Positions 5,533 through 7,180 of a DNA stretch of 7,180 nt are shown here, in pieces. A program made the position numbers and the translations under genes. Under the pieces are notes generated by a model that saw nothing but the letters and a program-made list of their open reading frames with translations, was not told the DNA's origin and made no database searches. Positions within the stretch are counted from its first letter, which is position 1. Each line of letters begins with the position of its first letter. The DNA is taken from assembly GCA_024280135.1 (NCBI GenBank), contig JAJRQS010000022.1:1-7180 (forward strand), given 5' to 3'. Source of the DNA: Bacteroidota bacterium (GTDB taxonomy: Bacteria; Bacteroidota; Bacteroidia; Chitinophagales; Saprospiraceae).

Positions 5533-7180
5533 ATGAAGCATTGGATTTTGGTCGTTATTTTCTTTTTACCTCTTTTACTTTTTGCGCAAGTGGATCATCG
5601 AGGGCATCATCATGGGCATTCCCATAAAAAGGTGCAAACAAGACCCGTAAAACCCAAATTAACCATCCAGCCACTAGAAGGCCCAACTCCTTGGACAAAT
5701 CTAGAATTAAACAACGATCCTAGTCATTTTCAATTTGCCATTATTACAGACCGAACAGGTGGTCACCGCCCAGGCGTCTATATGGATGCGATTAATAAAT
5801 TGAATTTATTACAGCCCGAGTTTGTCGTCACCGTAGGAGATTTGATAGAAGGTTATACGACCGACTTAGATGAGTTAAATCATCAATGGGATGAATTCGA
5901 TGAGTTTGTCAGCCACCTTCAAATGCCTTTTTTCTACCTGCCTGGGAATCATGATATCTCTAATGAAGCCATGGAGCATCTATGGACAAAAAGGTTGGGG
6001 CCAGATTATTACCATTTTACTTACCACAATGTTTTATTCTTAATGCTTAATTCTGAAGAAGAGTATCAAGGTAAGCGATATGGCAATTTATCAAAAGAAC
6101 AACTCGATTATACGAAGAAGACCCTTGCGGAAAATAAGGACGTAGATTGGACTTTGGTTTTTTTGCATCAGCCTTTGTGGAAACACAAAAAAGCAGCCTA
6201 TTGGGACGAGGTAGAAGCACTTTTGAAAGACCGAAAGCACACCGTATATGCAGGGCATGAGCACCGATATGTCAAGTATGACAAGCAGGGTTCTGAATAC
6301 TATGTATTGGCGACTACGGGTGGTGCTTCGGGGCTAAGAGGCCCTAGTTTGGGGGAGTTTGACCATGTTGTTTGGGTGACGATGACTCCAGAAGGTCCGA
6401 TTATGGCAAATTTGTTATTGGAAGGAATTTGGGATAAAGATGTCTTTACCGAAGACAATGAGACCTTTGTCAACAGACTAGAAAAAAATCCACCCATTCA
6501 AATTACGCCTTTTTTTATTCGTGATAATAACTTCAAGGAAGGAGAAGTAATATTAAAAATTACAAATGACGAGGATGTACCGATGAATGTAAAGTTGAAT
6601 GAAGCATTCAGTGAAGAGGTTATCGGAATATTAAGTAACAGAACACTTACTGTTAATCCGAATTCTGTAGAAAAAGTAAAATTGATTTTACAAAGGAGAG
6701 GGGAGCGCTTTGATAATCCCATGCAGGTAAATGCCTTGGTGAGTTATGAGATGGAAAAGTCCACAATAGAAATTCCATACAGTTTTAATATTAAGCCTTT
6801 GAAACCATATACTTTGCGCAAGCGAAAAGGAAGAAGAAAGAAAATAGATGGGAGGTCTAGAGATTGGAAAAACATGCCTTTTCACTATGAAGCACCTGAT
6901 GGTGATATGAAAATTAATTTTGATATCTGCTATGATGATGAGTATCTTTACTTTGCAGCGAAAGTTCAGGATGACACGGTGATGACTTTTGGGAAAGGAG
7001 CCGTTTGGTCGCAAGACAATGTCGGTTTTGGTATCAGTGCCTTACCTCTTGCCAAAAGTGCCATGAGTACAGGCACCAATTGGTACACGAATGAACTCTA
7101 CCAGCTTATTTCTCCTAGCACTGACAAAATAAAGTCGGTCACGTACCGTCCAATGCCTGAAGGTTCCGAAATAAAATGTG
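5533..7180 (+). CDS. Secreted calcineurin-like metallophosphoesterase with CBM9-like C-terminal region (3' end outside window)
   Basis: The frame is open from ATG 5533 to the window end: 549 codons with no stop. A signal peptide (residues 1 to about 18, ending LLLFA before Gln19) indicates export. The mature N-terminus is histidine-rich (His22, 25, 26, 27, 29, 31). A metallophosphoesterase domain covers about 65-300, with its motifs in order: Asp73 in ITDRTGGH, GDLIEG with Asp103, GNHD with Asn139/His140, HQP with His212, and GHEH with His242/His244. Motif I is normally DxH, but here the third position is Thr75. A beta-rich region follows at about 318-425, then a basic stretch (429-437). From about 438, IDGRSRDW, CYDDEYLYFAAKVQDD and WSQDN resemble a family 9 carbohydrate-binding-like (DOMON-type) fold. 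The family hydrolyses phosphomono- or diesters using two metals; the substrate here is unknown, and a polysaccharide- or surface-bound phosphoester is only an inference. The ATG was chosen because it directly starts the signal peptide and follows an A-rich stretch. Translated by eye. Confidence 0.9.
   Translation, partial: MKHWILVVIFFLPLLLFAQVDHRGHHHGHSHKKVQTRPVKPKLTIQPLEGPTPWTNLELNNDPSHFQFAIITDRTGGHRPGVYMDAINKLNLLQPEFVVTVGDLIEGYTTDLDELNHQWDEFDEFVSHLQMPFFYLPGNHDISNEAMEHLWTKRLGPDYYHFTYHNVLFLMLNSEEEYQGKRYGNLSKEQLDYTKKTLAENKDVDWTLVFLHQPLWKHKKAAYWDEVEALLKDRKHTVYAGHEHRYVKYDKQGSEYYVLATTGGASGLRGPSLGEFDHVVWVTMTPEGPIMANLLLEGIWDKDVFTEDNETFVNRLEKNPPIQITPFFIRDNNFKEGEVILKITNDEDVPMNVKLNEAFSEEVIGILSNRTLTVNPNSVEKVKLILQRRGERFDNPMQVNALVSYEMEKSTIEIPYSFNIKPLKPYTLRKRKGRRKKIDGRSRDWKNMPFHYEAPDGDMKINFDICYDDEYLYFAAKVQDDTVMTFGKGAVWSQDNVGFGISALPLAKSAMSTGTNWYTNELYQLISPSTDKIKSVTYRPMPEGSEIKC

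Noticed and set aside
6300..7014. Minus-strand open frames of 65 to 108 codons opposite the phosphoesterase
   Set aside because: They lie opposite a + strand frame with clear catalytic motifs and domain structure, and show no recognisable domain themselves.

Overview
The window looks like chromosomal DNA from a member of the Bacteroidota. The evidence is an adjacent SusC/SusD-type outer-membrane pair, lipoproteins with acidic residues right after the lipidated cysteine, and A-rich stretches rather than Shine-Dalgarno sequences before the start codons. Base composition is moderately AT-rich: sampled 240-base blocks give 33 to 48% G+C. The species cannot be named from this sequence; a free-living or marine lineage is only a guess.

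Layout, all on the + strand: (1) 1-300 is the C-terminal end of a short-chain dehydrogenase/reductase. (2) 301-489 is a non-coding leader with no convincing terminator or promoter. (3) 490-5399 is a compact three-gene unit: a SusC/RagA-type TonB-dependent transporter, a SusD/RagB-type surface lipoprotein, and a 145-residue lipoprotein that looks like a single beta-sandwich domain. The gaps are only 10 and 13 bases, so one transcript is likely. (4) A strong intrinsic terminator at 5424-5455 closes that unit. (5) 5533 to the window end is a large secreted calcineurin-like metallophosphoesterase. It has a histidine-rich mature N-terminus and a C-terminal region resembling a family 9 carbohydrate-binding module, and it runs off the window without a stop.

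Working together: the SusD-like lipoprotein should sit as a lid on the SusC-like barrel and hand an unidentified ligand to it for TonB-driven import. The third lipoprotein is probably an accessory surface protein of the same complex. No glycoside hydrolase, peptidase, sigma/anti-sigma pair or sensor regulator is visible in the window, so the substrate cannot be inferred. The phosphoesterase lies behind the terminator and appears to be a separate transcription unit.

Nothing here amounts to a clearly new system. The points most worth a second look are the domain architecture and altered first metal motif of the phosphoesterase, and the unassigned third lipoprotein of the SusCD operon.
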